Source of the DNA: Myxococcota bacterium
GTDB taxonomy: Bacteria > Myxococcota > B64-G9
DNA length: 64,000 nt
Direction of reading: 5' to 3'
NCBI GenBank assembly: GCA_022710975.1
Contig: JAKLGA010000014.1
Span: 62,001-126,000 of the forward strand
Made by a program: the position numbers and the translations under genes. This document shows, in pieces, positions 24,298 to 33,434 of this stretch (positions are counted from its first letter, which is position 1; each line of letters starts with the position of its first letter). Below the pieces are notes generated by a model. The model made no database searches, was not told the origin of the DNA, and saw only the letters and a program-made list of their open reading frames with translations.

Positions 24298-26085
24298 ATG
24301 CAGATCCGGAGCTCGAGCAAGCACCCCTGGCTGGTCGCCCTGGCGGCGGCCGGCTTCCTGGTCCAGGCCTGTGGCGACGGGGGCGAGCCGCAGGACCTGG
24401 GCAAGAGCCAGGACCAGGTCGACACCCTGCTGCAGACCCAGGGCGTGGACCTCCAGACCGCGCACCCCTACGCCCACCGGGCGGAGCAGACCTGGTCCGT
24501 CGAGGTGCCGGCCGAGGCGCTGGCGCTGCGCGTGGTGTTCGACCGCTTCGAGACCGAGTACGGCTACGACTTCGTCGACATCCTCGACGCCCAGGGCGTC
24601 CGCGTGCACCACCTGTCCGGCAACCTGAGCGGCGGGAGCTACGCGGTGGAGGGCCACGCGGCCAGCCTGCGCTTCAGCTCCGACGGCAGCGTGCGCGCCT
24701 GGGGCTTCGCGGTCTCGCAGGTGGAGTACGACCTGCCGCGGCGGCCGGAGGCCAGCGACCACCGGCCGGTGTGCCGGAACATCGGCACCCGTTCCGAGGG
24801 CTGGTACTGGGGCGATGACGGCCAGCTCATCCGCTGGGAGCCGTGCGCGGCCGCGCCCGCGCCCGCGTGCATCGCCATCGGCAGCCGCGGCGAGGGCTGG
24901 GCCGCCGGGGACACCTTCATCACCTGGGACCTCTGCCACCGCACGGTGCGCATCGCCATCGCCGGCGAGCCCTGCGGCCCGAGCATCGGCTTCTCCTGCC
25001 ACGACGGGCTCACCTGCCAGGGGCTGAGCGAGGACGTGCGCGGCGGCACGGGCACCTGCGCCGCCCCGTCCGAGCCGCGCCGCGGCTGGGTCGGCGTGCT
25101 GGTGCAGGGGCTGGAGAGCGAGCACCCCTACGCGGACGGCTCCGAGCTGACCTTCACCAAGACCTGGGAGGCGGCCAGCCGCGTCCAGCTCCACTTCCAG
25201 CAGCTCGACCTCGAGGCCGGCTACGACAGCCTGACGGTGGGTGACGGCACGCCGGCGAGCGAGCAGGCCCTCGACGGGCAGGCCGAGGACGTGTGGAGCC
25301 AGGAGCTCGAGGGCGGCACGGCCGTGCTGCGGCTGCGCTCGGACTACTCGGTGAACGGCTACGGCTTCCGCGTGGACATGGCCCGGCTGTACCTCGAGGT
25401 GCCCGAGGGCGCCTGCAGCGAGGACGCGCACTGCCTGGCGGGCGAGCGCTGCGTGCCCCACTCCTGCTTCAACCCCTACGCGCCCTGCTTCGGCTCCTGC
25501 GTGCTGGGCGGACAGGGCGCCGAGGGCGACCCGTGCGATGCGACCCGCGGCTGCGCCGAGGGGCTGGCCTGCAAGGGCGTCGGGCCGGACGGCGCGGGCA
25601 CCTGCCAGGGCGCGCGGTGGTGCGCCGAGGAGAGCGCCGAGGTCGACTGCCAGGGCGTGGACCACCCGCAGATGGCGGGCTTCTGGCGCTGCGCCGAGAG
25701 CGCCTGCGCCTGGGTGCCCGGCTACCGCGGCGGCGACTTCGAGTCGACCCAGGCCGTGGGCGTCCCGGACAACAGCGCGGCCGGCGTGACGAGCGAGCTC
25801 GTCACCCGCGAGATGACCTCCCAGTGCCTGATGATGCTCGACGTGGACGTGGATCTGCGCCACACCTACGTGGGCGACCTGGTGGTCGGGCTGACGAGCC
25901 CCACCGGCGAGCGCGTGCTGCTGCACAACCGCACCGGCGGCGGGGCCGACGACCTGCACCTCTCCCGCGTGCCGGTGGCCATCAGCGGCGGCCCCAACGG
26001 CACCTGGACGCTGGACGTGAGCGACCGCGCCGCGTACGACGTCGGCACGCTGGACGGCTGGGCGCTGCACTTCACCTGCCGCTGA
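24298..26085 (+). CDS. Lipoprotein with two CUB-like domains and a C-terminal P-domain
   Basis: 595 residues. A signal ending ...FLVQAC is followed by GDGG, so it is probably lipid-anchored. Two CUB-like beta-sandwich segments (about 50-145 and 275-380) share the pattern HPYA...W...FDRFETEYGYDFVDI / HPYADGSELTF...LEAGYDSLTV. Between and after them are Cys-rich segments, including CSEDAHCLAGERC. The last ~120 residues fit a proprotein-convertase P domain (VDLRHTYVGDLVVGLTSPTGERVLL, DVGTLDGWALHF). P and CUB domains usually accompany secreted proteases, but no catalytic domain is present, so this is a binding protein. The start has a GGAGAGAGG sequence upstream. A monocistronic unit is likely. 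Confidence 0.78.
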   Translation: MQIRSSSKHPWLVALAAAGFLVQACGDGGEPQDLGKSQDQVDTLLQTQGVDLQTAHPYAHRAEQTWSVEVPAEALALRVVFDRFETEYGYDFVDILDAQGVRVHHLSGNLSGGSYAVEGHAASLRFSSDGSVRAWGFAVSQVEYDLPRRPEASDHRPVCRNIGTRSEGWYWGDDGQLIRWEPCAAAPAPACIAIGSRGEGWAAGDTFITWDLCHRTVRIAIAGEPCGPSIGFSCHDGLTCQGLSEDVRGGTGTCAAPSEPRRGWVGVLVQGLESEHPYADGSELTFTKTWEAASRVQLHFQQLDLEAGYDSLTVGDGTPASEQALDGQAEDVWSQELEGGTAVLRLRSDYSVNGYGFRVDMARLYLEVPEGACSEDAHCLAGERCVPHSCFNPYAPCFGSCVLGGQGAEGDPCDATRGCAEGLACKGVGPDGAGTCQGARWCAEESAEVDCQGVDHPQMAGFWRCAESACAWVPGYRGGDFESTQAVGVPDNSAAGVTSELVTREMTSQCLMMLDVDVDLRHTYVGDLVVGLTSPTGERVLLHNRTGGGADDLHLSRVPVAISGGPNGTWTLDVSDRAAYDVGTLDGWALHFTCR

Positions 26086-26117
26086 GACCGCCCGCCTGCT
26101 CGCCGCCCATTCGGTCC

Positions 26118-26146
26118 TTGCAGTCCTTCCGCTCCTTGCCTATCTT
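26118..26146 (+). promoter_or_regulatory. Sigma-70-like promoter upstream of the 26176 gene
   Basis: TTGCAG (26118-26123) and TATCTT (26141-26146) are 17 bp apart. The start codon follows 29 bases later with GAGGAGG in between. Confidence 0.6.
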
Positions 26147-26175
26147 GCCTCCCCACGAACCGAGGAGGTGCCCGC

Positions 26176-27288
26176 ATGCTGACCAAGTACGACGAGCTGA
26201 CCTGCCACCAGGCGCCCACCACCTTCGACCACGTGGGCACCAGCGACCGGGCCTGGACCGAGAAGCTGTGGATGAACATCCACGACACCCAGGGGGCGAT
26301 GGTGCTGGCGCTGGGCTTCGGCGTGTACCCCAACCGCAACGTGCAGGACGGCTACGCCTGCCTGAACCTCGGCAACCGGGTGCAGACCAACCTGCGCCTC
26401 TCGCGCGAGCTGCGCCCGCGCCTCGACGAGCTCAGCGTGGGCCCGCTCACCTGGGAGGTGCTCGAGCCCTACCGCCGCATCCGCGCGCGCCTGGCGGAGA
26501 ACCCGATGGGGCTCGCCTTCGAGCTCGAGTTCCTCGGCCGCTTCCAGGCGGGCGAGGAGCAGCCCCACTTCGGCCGCAGCCGCGGGCGGGTGTTCGTGAA
26601 CCACTGCCGCTACGCCCAGCTCGGCCGGGCCCAGGGCTGGGTGCGGCTGGGCGACCAGCGCATCGAGCTCGATCCCTCGCGCCACTACGCCCAGCGCGAC
26701 CACTCCTGGGGCATCCGCATGGGCGTGGGGGCGCCCGAGCAGGGCGTGCAGGCCCAGGACATCGACACCTTCAGCCACATGCTGATCAACTGGGCCACCC
26801 TGCAGTTCGAGGACCGCGCGCTCAACGCCTACCTGATCGAGAAGGCTGACGGCCGCGTCGAGCGCCTGACCGGCAAGCTGTGCTGGCCGCTGGGCGACCC
26901 GCGCCCGCCCGCGGAGCTCACCGCCTTCGAGCACGACTGGGTCTACCACCCGGGCAGCGCGCGCATGCAGGGCGGCCAGGCCCGGCTCGCCTTCGAGGAC
27001 GGCACGCGGCTCGCCATCGACACGCGCGAGCTGACCAGCATGTACCTGCGGGGCGGCGGCTACGTGGGCGTCAAGGGCTTCACCCACGGCTCGTGGCAGG
27101 GCCCGGACTGGTCGGACGGCGAGCGCTGGGAGGTGGGCACGCCCGCGGTGGCCGACGAGGTGCACGGGCTGGACGACACCGTGGTCGAGTGCCACGCGGG
27201 CGGCCAGCTCGGCTACGGCATCGTGGAGAACATGATCCTGGGACCGTTCCCGCGCTACGGCTTCGAGAGCTTCGGCCTCGGCCGCTGA
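26176..27288 (+). CDS. Uncharacterised CrtC/AttH-lipocalin-like protein
   Basis: 370 residues, soluble, no signal. The central RDHSWGIRMG and the two-half beta-rich layout (TSDRAWTEKLWMNIHD..., then ...GVKGFTHGSWQGPDW) are reminiscent of the double-lipocalin fold of carotenoid hydratase/AttH-type families (DUF7064/7065-like). No catalytic assignment can be made from sequence. A clear Shine-Dalgarno (GAGGAGG) and a promoter precede the ATG. It is convergent with an SDR gene 19 bases away, which does not by itself link them. A lipid or terpenoid substrate is guesswork. Confidence 0.6.
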   Translation: MLTKYDELTCHQAPTTFDHVGTSDRAWTEKLWMNIHDTQGAMVLALGFGVYPNRNVQDGYACLNLGNRVQTNLRLSRELRPRLDELSVGPLTWEVLEPYRRIRARLAENPMGLAFELEFLGRFQAGEEQPHFGRSRGRVFVNHCRYAQLGRAQGWVRLGDQRIELDPSRHYAQRDHSWGIRMGVGAPEQGVQAQDIDTFSHMLINWATLQFEDRALNAYLIEKADGRVERLTGKLCWPLGDPRPPAELTAFEHDWVYHPGSARMQGGQARLAFEDGTRLAIDTRELTSMYLRGGGYVGVKGFTHGSWQGPDWSDGERWEVGTPAVADEVHGLDDTVVECHAGGQLGYGIVENMILGPFPRYGFESFGLGR

Positions 27289-27307
27289 GCCGGCCGGTCC
27301 CGGGCGG

Positions 27308-28126
27308 TCACTTCCGCGACAGGTAGTCGATCAGCTTGCACAGCGCGCTGCCGAAGATCGGCGCCCGCACCGCGCCCAGGAAGGCCCGGTTGACGAGCCC
27401 GGTCACCACGATCGGGCCGCGGCCGCGATCCAGGGCGGCCAGGCTCTCGGCGACCACCGCCTCGGCGCTCATCCAGGCCCAGGCCGGCACCTTGTCGTAC
27501 TTGAAGTCCTTGTACTCGTCGGTCTCCAGGAAGCCGGTGCGGGTCAGCCCCGGGCACAGGGCCTGGACGCGCAGGCCCGTGCCCCGCAGCTCGATGGTCA
27601 GCCCCTCGGCCAGCGTGTTGAGGTACGCCTTGGTGGCCGCGTAGGACACGTAGTGCTTGGAGGTCATGAAGGAGGCCAGCGAGGACACCAGCACCAGGCT
27701 GCCCTGCCCCGCCGCCAGCATGCCCGGCACGCTCACCCGGCACAGGCGCTGGGCGGTCTCCACGTGCACCCGGAGCTGGGCGCGGATCTTGGCCGGGTCC
27801 ACCTCGTGGAACGCGCCGCGGGTGGCGAAGCCGGCCGCGTGCACCAGCCAGGCCGGGGCCGGCGAGGCGGCGGCGCGCCGCTCGACCTTCGCCAGGCCTG
27901 CCTCCGTGGCGAGATCCGCCACCAGCGGCTCGGCGACCACCCCGTGGGCCGCGCCGAGCTCCGCGCCGAGCGCCTCCAGGCGCTCCCCGCGCCGGGCCAC
28001 CAGCACCAGATCGCAGCCGCGCGCGGCCAGCGCCCGGGCGTAGGCCGCGCCGATCCCGGAGGAGGCCCCGGTCACCAGGGCCAGCGGCCGGCCCACGCCG
28101 CCCGCCTTGGCTCTCTTGAGCGCCAT
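27308..28126 (-). CDS. Short-chain dehydrogenase/reductase
   Basis: 272 residues. The classical SDR motifs are clear: TGASSGIG (residues 19-26) for NAD(P), HAAGFATRG in the NNAG position, the Ser of VLVSSLAS, YAATK (Tyr/Lys catalytic pair) and CPGLTRTGF. The Arg after ALLVAR suggests NADP(H) preference. The reaction is oxidation of an alcohol or reduction of a ketone; the substrate is unknown. It lies 6 bases after the valS stop on the same strand, so they are probably cotranscribed. The C-terminal extension after the catalytic core (RAFLGAVRAPIFGSAL) is hydrophobic and may touch the membrane. Confidence 0.88.
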   Translation of the reverse strand: MALKRAKAGGVGRPLALVTGASSGIGAAYARALAARGCDLVLVARRGERLEALGAELGAAHGVVAEPLVADLATEAGLAKVERRAAASPAPAWLVHAAGFATRGAFHEVDPAKIRAQLRVHVETAQRLCRVSVPGMLAAGQGSLVLVSSLASFMTSKHYVSYAATKAYLNTLAEGLTIELRGTGLRVQALCPGLTRTGFLETDEYKDFKYDKVPAWAWMSAEAVVAESLAALDRGRGPIVVTGLVNRAFLGAVRAPIFGSALCKLIDYLSRK

Positions 28127-28132
28127 GGTCGC

Positions 28133-31100
28133 TCAGCCCTCCACGTCGGCCAGCGAGCGCAGCAGCGCCTCGCGCTGGCGCTCGTAGCCGGCCTTGCGCT
28201 CGCGCATGTCGGCCACCACCTCGGCCGGCGCGCGGGCGACGAAACCTGCGTTGCCGAGCTTCTTGTCCGCGATGCCGATCTCCCGCTCCACCTTGGCCAG
28301 CTCGCCCTGCAGCCGCTTCCTCTCGGCCGCGTCGTCCACCACGCCGTGCACGAAGATCTGCAGCTCGCCCACCACCAGCGAGGCCGCCCCGGAGGGCCGG
28401 CGCGCCTCGGGGTCGACGTGCAGGCGGGACACGTTGGCCATGCGCTCCACCACGTGCGCCTGGGCGCGGAGGTCGGCCACGCGCTCGGGGCGGGGCCGCA
28501 GCGTCACCTCGAGCGCCTGGGCGGGCGACAGTCCCTGGGCGGAGCGCACGTCGCGCACGCCCGTCGTGGCCGCCTGCAGGTCGGCGAAGGTGGCAAGCAG
28601 CGCCTCGTCGTCCAGCGCGGACACCGGCCGCGGCCAGGGCGAGGTCAGCAGCAGCTCCGCGGGCGCCTCTTCCGGGGTGAGGCCGGGCAGCCCGGTCGCC
28701 GGCACCAGCGCGCGCAGCTCGTGGACCAGGTGCTCGGTCACGAAGGGCACGAAGGGGTGCAGCAGCCGCAGCGTCACGTCCAGGCAGTGGGCCAGCACCT
28801 GACGGGCGGTGTTGCCGCTCGGGTGGGCCGGGTCGTGGAGCCGCGGCTTGATGAGCTCCAGGTACCAGTCGCACAGCTCGTTCCACAGGAAGTCCCGCGC
28901 CGCGCCCAGGGCGAGCGACGGGTTATACTCCTCGAGCCCGCGCCCGACCGCGCGCACGGCCCGGTTCAGCGCGGCCAGGATCCAGCGGTCCTCGAGGGCC
29001 AGCGCCCCGGTGGAGAGCGGCTCGCGCCGGTGGGACTCCAGATTGCCCAGCGCGAAGCGGGCCGAGTTCCACAGCTTGTTGCAGAACTTGCGCCCGTCCA
29101 GGAAACGCTCCGACAGCAGCTTGGCCGCGGGCACGCCGGGCATGGTGCCCAGCACGTCGAACTCGGCCTTGCACTCGGGGCACTTGTAGGTGAACACGCT
29201 GCGGCCGTGCTTGGCCTTGGCGAGATCCACCGAGCCCTTGCAGCCCGGGCAGACCGCGGTGACCGGCAGGCGGATGTCCTGGTTGCCGGTCTGCATGTCG
29301 CACAGCACGTAGCGCATGCTGTCCGTGCCGTACTCCTCGATGATGTCCACCGGGTCGATGCCGTTGCCCTTGGACTTGCTCATCCGCTCGCCCTTGCCGT
29401 CCAGGATGTTGGCGTGGAGGAACACGTCGCGGAAGGGCACGTCGCCCATGTTGTACAGCCCGGTGATCACCATGCGCGCCACCCACAGGGTGATGATGTC
29501 TCGCGCGGTCACCAGGCAGGAGCCCGGGTAGTAGTAGTCCAGGCAGCTGGGGAAGCCGCCCTGGCCGCCGAGCCCCGCCTTGCCCTCGGTGTCGGCCGTG
29601 GCGGGGTCGGGGAAGCCCAAGGTCGAGTGCGGCCAGATGGCGGAGGAGAACCAGGTGTCCAGCACGTCCGGGTCCTGCTCGAAGCCGAGCTCGTGGAGCG
29701 CCTGGGGCAGGCCGGCCTCGTCGTCCTTCAGGCACACGTCCACCCGCACCGCGGCGCCCTGCCAGCCGGCCGGCGGCCGGCTGTCCGCGTCGCGCGCGAG
29801 CAGGCTGTCGCCCTCGGCCTCGCCTGGCTGCACCAGCCGCACCCGCGCCCGGCCCTCGTGGCTGCCGAGCGCGGCGAACAGGCGAGCCAGCGTCTGCGGC
29901 AGCTCGCCCGCGGCCACCTCGCGGGTCCAGACCGGGATACGGTGGCCCCACCAGAGCTGGCGGCTCACGGGCCAATCGCGTTTCTCGCCCAGCCAGTCCA
30001 GGTAGGTCTTCAGGAAGCGCTCGGGGTGGAAACGCACGCGGCCGGCCCGGGCCGCGTCGAGGGCGCCCTGCACAAGGCCGGGGCTGCGGTGCTCCTTGGG
30101 CGTGCCGCGGCCCATGGCCACGCCGCCCGGCACGTCGGCCATGCGCACGAACCACTGGTCGGACAGGTAGGGCTCGATGGGCGTCTTGGAGCGATCGCTG
30201 TGGCCCACCTCGATCTTGCGATCCTCGACCTCGCCCAGGAGCTCCCGGGCCGCGAGATCGGCCACCACCCTGTCGCGGGCCACGAAGCGGTCGAGGCCCT
30301 GGTAGGGCCCGGCGGACTCGTTGAGGGTGCCGTCCGGGTTGAGGATGTTGATGAGCGCGATCTCGCCCCGGTGGCGGCGCCACACCTCGTAGTCGTTCGG
30401 GTCGTGGGCCGGGGTGATCTTGACGCAGCCGGTGCCGAGCGACGGCTTGGCCCACGCGTCGCAGATGAGCGGCAGGGGCCGCTCGAGCAGCGGCAGCAGC
30501 ACCTTCCGACCCGCCAGGGCCAGATCCCGGAGCTTCACCAGCGCGGGCAGCGCGTCGCGCTGGCGCGCCTCGAGCGCGGCGATCGAGGCCTCGAGGGCCG
30601 GGCGCTCCTTGGCGGGCGCCCCGGCCAGCGCCAGGCGGAGCTCCGCGAGCTCCGCCTGGAGGGCACCCTCCGGATCCGGGTGCACGGCCACGGCCGTGTC
30701 GCCCAGCATGGTCTCGGGCCGGGTGGTGGCCACCTCGACGAAGGCCGGCTCGCCCGCGGCCGCGCCGATCATCGGGTAGCGCAGGTGCCAGAAGTGGCCC
30801 TGGACCGTCTCGTGGTACACCTCGTCGTCCGAGATGGTGGTGCGCAGGAACGGATCCCAGTTGACCAGGCGCTTGCCGCGCACGATCAGCCCGTCCTCGA
30901 ACATGCGGAAGAAGGTGTGCCGCACGGCCCGGGCGCACACCTTGTCCATGGTGAAGCGCTGCCGCTGCCAGTCGGCGCTGCAGCCCATGCGCTGCTGCTG
31001 CGCGATGATGCGGGCCTGGTACTGGTCCTTCCAGCGCCAGATGCGCTCGACCAGCCCCGCCCGGCCGAGGTCGTGCCGGGTCAGGCCCTCGAGCTCCTTG

Positions 31101-31450
31101 AGCCGCTTCTCGACCACCGCCTGGGTGGCGATGCCGGCGTGGTCCGTGCCGGGCATCCACAGGGTGTTGTCGCCGCGCATGCGGTGCCAGCGGACCAGCA
31201 TGTCCTGCATCACGTTGTCCATGGCGTGGCCCATGTGCAGCGCGCCGGTCACGTTCGGCAGCGGCATCATGACCACGAAGCGGCGCTCGGGCGGGCGGGC
31301 GTCGGGCACGGCGTGGAAGGCGCCCGAGCTGAGCCAGCGCGCGGTCACCGCGGCCTCGAACTCGGAGGGTGAGTAGGTCTTCTGCAGCTTGAACTTCCCC
31401 TCGCCCTGCGCGGGCGCCACATCCTGGCTCTCGGGCACCTTCTCGCTCAC
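28133..31450 (-). CDS. valS: Valyl-tRNA synthetase with an inserted zinc ribbon
   Basis: 1105 residues, longer than the usual 880-950. It attaches Val to tRNA-Val with editing of Thr. The class I motifs are PNVTGALHMGH (HIGH) and GERMSKSKGN (KMSKS). The editing domain, anticodon-binding domain and C-terminal coiled coil (LQGELAKVEREIGI) are visible. Between the catalytic core and anticodon domain there is an added segment with two CxxC pairs (VCPGC and KCPEC), a probable zinc ribbon absent from E. coli ValRS. The GTG start at 31450 is supported by GAGGAGG 7 bases upstream and by homology. Upstream in-frame extension is GC-rich noise. Confidence 0.93.
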   Translation of the reverse strand: MSEKVPESQDVAPAQGEGKFKLQKTYSPSEFEAAVTARWLSSGAFHAVPDARPPERRFVVMMPLPNVTGALHMGHAMDNVMQDMLVRWHRMRGDNTLWMPGTDHAGIATQAVVEKRLKELEGLTRHDLGRAGLVERIWRWKDQYQARIIAQQQRMGCSADWQRQRFTMDKVCARAVRHTFFRMFEDGLIVRGKRLVNWDPFLRTTISDDEVYHETVQGHFWHLRYPMIGAAAGEPAFVEVATTRPETMLGDTAVAVHPDPEGALQAELAELRLALAGAPAKERPALEASIAALEARQRDALPALVKLRDLALAGRKVLLPLLERPLPLICDAWAKPSLGTGCVKITPAHDPNDYEVWRRHRGEIALINILNPDGTLNESAGPYQGLDRFVARDRVVADLAARELLGEVEDRKIEVGHSDRSKTPIEPYLSDQWFVRMADVPGGVAMGRGTPKEHRSPGLVQGALDAARAGRVRFHPERFLKTYLDWLGEKRDWPVSRQLWWGHRIPVWTREVAAGELPQTLARLFAALGSHEGRARVRLVQPGEAEGDSLLARDADSRPPAGWQGAAVRVDVCLKDDEAGLPQALHELGFEQDPDVLDTWFSSAIWPHSTLGFPDPATADTEGKAGLGGQGGFPSCLDYYYPGSCLVTARDIITLWVARMVITGLYNMGDVPFRDVFLHANILDGKGERMSKSKGNGIDPVDIIEEYGTDSMRYVLCDMQTGNQDIRLPVTAVCPGCKGSVDLAKAKHGRSVFTYKCPECKAEFDVLGTMPGVPAAKLLSERFLDGRKFCNKLWNSARFALGNLESHRREPLSTGALALEDRWILAALNRAVRAVGRGLEEYNPSLALGAARDFLWNELCDWYLELIKPRLHDPAHPSGNTARQVLAHCLDVTLRLLHPFVPFVTEHLVHELRALVPATGLPGLTPEEAPAELLLTSPWPRPVSALDDEALLATFADLQAATTGVRDVRSAQGLSPAQALEVTLRPRPERVADLRAQAHVVERMANVSRLHVDPEARRPSGAASLVVGELQIFVHGVVDDAAERKRLQGELAKVEREIGIADKKLGNAGFVARAPAEVVADMRERKAGYERQREALLRSLADVEG

Positions 31451-31506
31451 GGCAGACCTCCTCGGCCCGGCCCTCCCCGGGAGGCCGGGGACGACGGGGC
31501 GGGCGC

Positions 31507-31536
31507 AGCCTACCGCACCTCGCCGGCCGCCTTCAA
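31507..31536 (-). promoter_or_regulatory. Possible promoter of valS
   Basis: On the minus strand, TTGAAG (31531-31536) and TAGGCT (31507-31512) are 18 bp apart, about 57 bases before the start. Confidence 0.35.
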
Positions 31537-31557
31537 GGCCGAGGACGAGGGTTGGCG

Positions 31558-31587
31558 TTGACACCCTTCCGGGCGCTCTGTTACCGT
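31558..31587 (+). promoter_or_regulatory. Promoter of the CoA-transferase genes
   Basis: A perfect TTGACA (31558-31563) is followed after 18 bp by TACCGT (31582-31587). The ATG at 31669 follows an ~80-base leader with a GAGGAGGAG Shine-Dalgarno. Confidence 0.5.
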
Positions 31588-31668
31588 GCAAACCGAACTG
31601 GAACCGGCGGCGGCGGCGGGGTTTTATCCTCTCGCCCGGCGCGCCGGCGACACCCCGAGGAGGAGCGC

Positions 31669-32643
31669 ATGGCCGAGCTCAAGTCCGGGCGCGGGCCCCT
31701 CATCCGCATGTTGCCCCCGGACGAGGTGCGGGCGTGGATGCGGGCGAACAAGCCCAAGGGCCAGGTCTCCAAGCTGATGACGGAGCGGGAGGCCATCGCC
31801 AAGTTCGTGCGCCCGGAGCAGTACGTCGGGGTGGAGCTGTACGGCGGGGTGCGCTGCCCCATGTCGCTGGTGCGGGAGCTGGTCCGGCAGCGGATCGGGC
31901 CGCTCGATCTGGCCGGCCAGGGCGTGCTGGAGAACGACATGCTCATCGCCGCCGGGCTGGTGCGGCGGCTGGACATCACCTACCACGGCTACGAGGTCTA
32001 CGGCACCTCCCCCATCCTCCGGCGGGCCTGCGAGTCAGGTAAGGTGCAGACGGTCGAGTGGTCGAACGCGGCGCTGGCCTGGCGCTTCAAGGCGGCCGCC
32101 ATGGGCCTGCCCTTCCTGCCGGTGCGCTCCATGCTGGGCACCGGGACCTTCGACTACTCCGGCGCCAAGGAGATCCTCTGCCCCTTCACCGGGGTGAAGC
32201 TGTGCGCCATCCCCGCGCTGCACCTGGACGTGGGGCTCATCCACGTGCACCGCGCGGACGAGTTCGGCAACTGCCAGATCGATGGAATCACCGGCTTCGC
32301 GGCCGAGATGGCCCGGGCCTCCAAGCGGCTGATCGTGTCGGCCGAGGAGATCGTGCCCCACCTCGAGATCCAGAAGGCCCCGGATCGCACCCTCATCCCC
32401 TACTTCATCGTGGACGCGGTGGTGCACGCCCCGGGCGGCTCGCTGCCCGGCGAGATGCCCTACCTGTACTGGCGCGACGACGCGCACATCAAGGCCTACA
32501 TGGAGGCCGTGCAGACCGAGGAGGGCGCCCAGCGCTACCTCCAGGAGTGGGTGCACGGCACCCGGGACCACACCGACTTCGTGAAGAAGCTGGGCGGCGA
32601 GAAGCGCCTGGCCGAGCTGCGCGCAGAAGCCACCACGAGGTGA
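31669..32643 (+). CDS. CoA-transferase subunit A (glutaconate CoA-transferase/IpdA-like)
   Basis: 324 residues of the class I CoA-transferase alpha type (GctA/IpdA superfamily), cytoplasmic. Recognisable segments are VGVELYGGVRCPMSLVRELVRQ, MLIAAGLVRRLDITY, the substrate-side FLPVRSMLGTGTF and the VHVHRADEFGNCQIDG-type strand. In heterotetrameric enzymes of this family the A and B chains move CoA between carboxylates. The next gene encodes subunit B 4 bases on. Glutaconate, a 3-oxoacid or a ring-cleavage product are all possible, and IpdAB-type members are actually hydrolases, so no substrate is claimed. It has its own sigma-70 promoter divergent from valS. Confidence 0.8.
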   Translation: MAELKSGRGPLIRMLPPDEVRAWMRANKPKGQVSKLMTEREAIAKFVRPEQYVGVELYGGVRCPMSLVRELVRQRIGPLDLAGQGVLENDMLIAAGLVRRLDITYHGYEVYGTSPILRRACESGKVQTVEWSNAALAWRFKAAAMGLPFLPVRSMLGTGTFDYSGAKEILCPFTGVKLCAIPALHLDVGLIHVHRADEFGNCQIDGITGFAAEMARASKRLIVSAEEIVPHLEIQKAPDRTLIPYFIVDAVVHAPGGSLPGEMPYLYWRDDAHIKAYMEAVQTEEGAQRYLQEWVHGTRDHTDFVKKLGGEKRLAELRAEATTR

Positions 32644-32647
32644 GGCC

Positions 32648-33418
32648 ATGGCAGCCAAGGAAGCCTACAACAAGTCCGAGATGCTGATCTGCTCCGCCGC
32701 GCGCCAGATGGAGGACGGGGCCATCTGCTTCATCGGCACCGGCATCCCCATGCTGGCCGCGGCCTTGGCCAAGCGCACACACGCCCCGCGCCTGGTGGCG
32801 GCCTTCGAGTTCGGCGGGATGGGCCCGGATCTCGAGCGGCTGCCGGTGGCGGTGGGCGACTCGCGCACCTTCCACCGCGCCCCGGTGGCCGGCTCGATCT
32901 GCGATCTGATGGAGGCGGCCGCGCGCGGCATGGTCGAGTACGGCTTCCTGGGCGGGGCGCAGATCGACATGTTCGGCAACCTGAACGCGACCGTCATCGG
33001 CGACCACGACAAGCCCAAGGTGCGGTTCCCGGGAAGCGGTGGGGCCAACGACATCGGCTCGCTGTGCTGGCGCACCATCGCGGTCATGCGGCACGGCAAG
33101 CAGCGCTTCGTGCCCAGGCTCGACTTCCTGACGACCGCCGGCTACCTGACCGGGCCCGGGGCGCGCGAGCGGGCCGGGCTGGCCCCCGGCGCCGGCCCCT
33201 TCCGCGTGGTGACCGATCTCGCCATCCTGGGCTACGAGCCGGCGAGCTGCCGCATGCAGGTGCTGAAGCTGCAGCCCGGGGCGACCCTCGAGGCGGTGCG
33301 GGCCGAGACCGGCTTCGAGCTCCTGGTGGCCGCGGACCTGGCGGACAACCCGCCGCCCACGGCCGAGGAGCTGCGCCTGCTGCGCGAAGAGATCGACCCG
33401 GAGCACCTGTACACCTGA
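32648..33418 (+). CDS. CoA-transferase subunit B (glutaconate CoA-transferase beta-like)
   Basis: 256 residues, the partner of the preceding subunit A. The CoA-transferase beta fold is recognisable from CFIGTGIPMLAAALAK at the N-terminus, a Glu at residue 54 in AAFEFGG (the position of the nucleophile in glutaconate CoA-transferase), and GFLGGAQIDMFGNLNATVIG, a typical strand-turn. The C-terminal part (RVVTDLAILGYEP) completes the domain. Presence of Glu54 favours real CoA transfer over the hydrolase activity described for IpdAB. ATG starts 4 bases after the A stop and has AGGTGAGG upstream. The downstream CNB-TPR gene begins 17 bases later and may be cotranscribed. Confidence 0.8.
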   Translation: MAAKEAYNKSEMLICSAARQMEDGAICFIGTGIPMLAAALAKRTHAPRLVAAFEFGGMGPDLERLPVAVGDSRTFHRAPVAGSICDLMEAAARGMVEYGFLGGAQIDMFGNLNATVIGDHDKPKVRFPGSGGANDIGSLCWRTIAVMRHGKQRFVPRLDFLTTAGYLTGPGARERAGLAPGAGPFRVVTDLAILGYEPASCRMQVLKLQPGATLEAVRAETGFELLVAADLADNPPPTAEELRLLREEIDPEHLYT

Positions 33419-33434
33419 CAAGCGAGGTTGAGCC

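Noticed and set aside
27653-31372. 1239-residue plus-strand open frame opposite valS
   Set aside because: It lies entirely antisense to a clear valyl-tRNA synthetase and has no recognisable motif, being rich in Leu-Gly-His-Arg shadow sequence.
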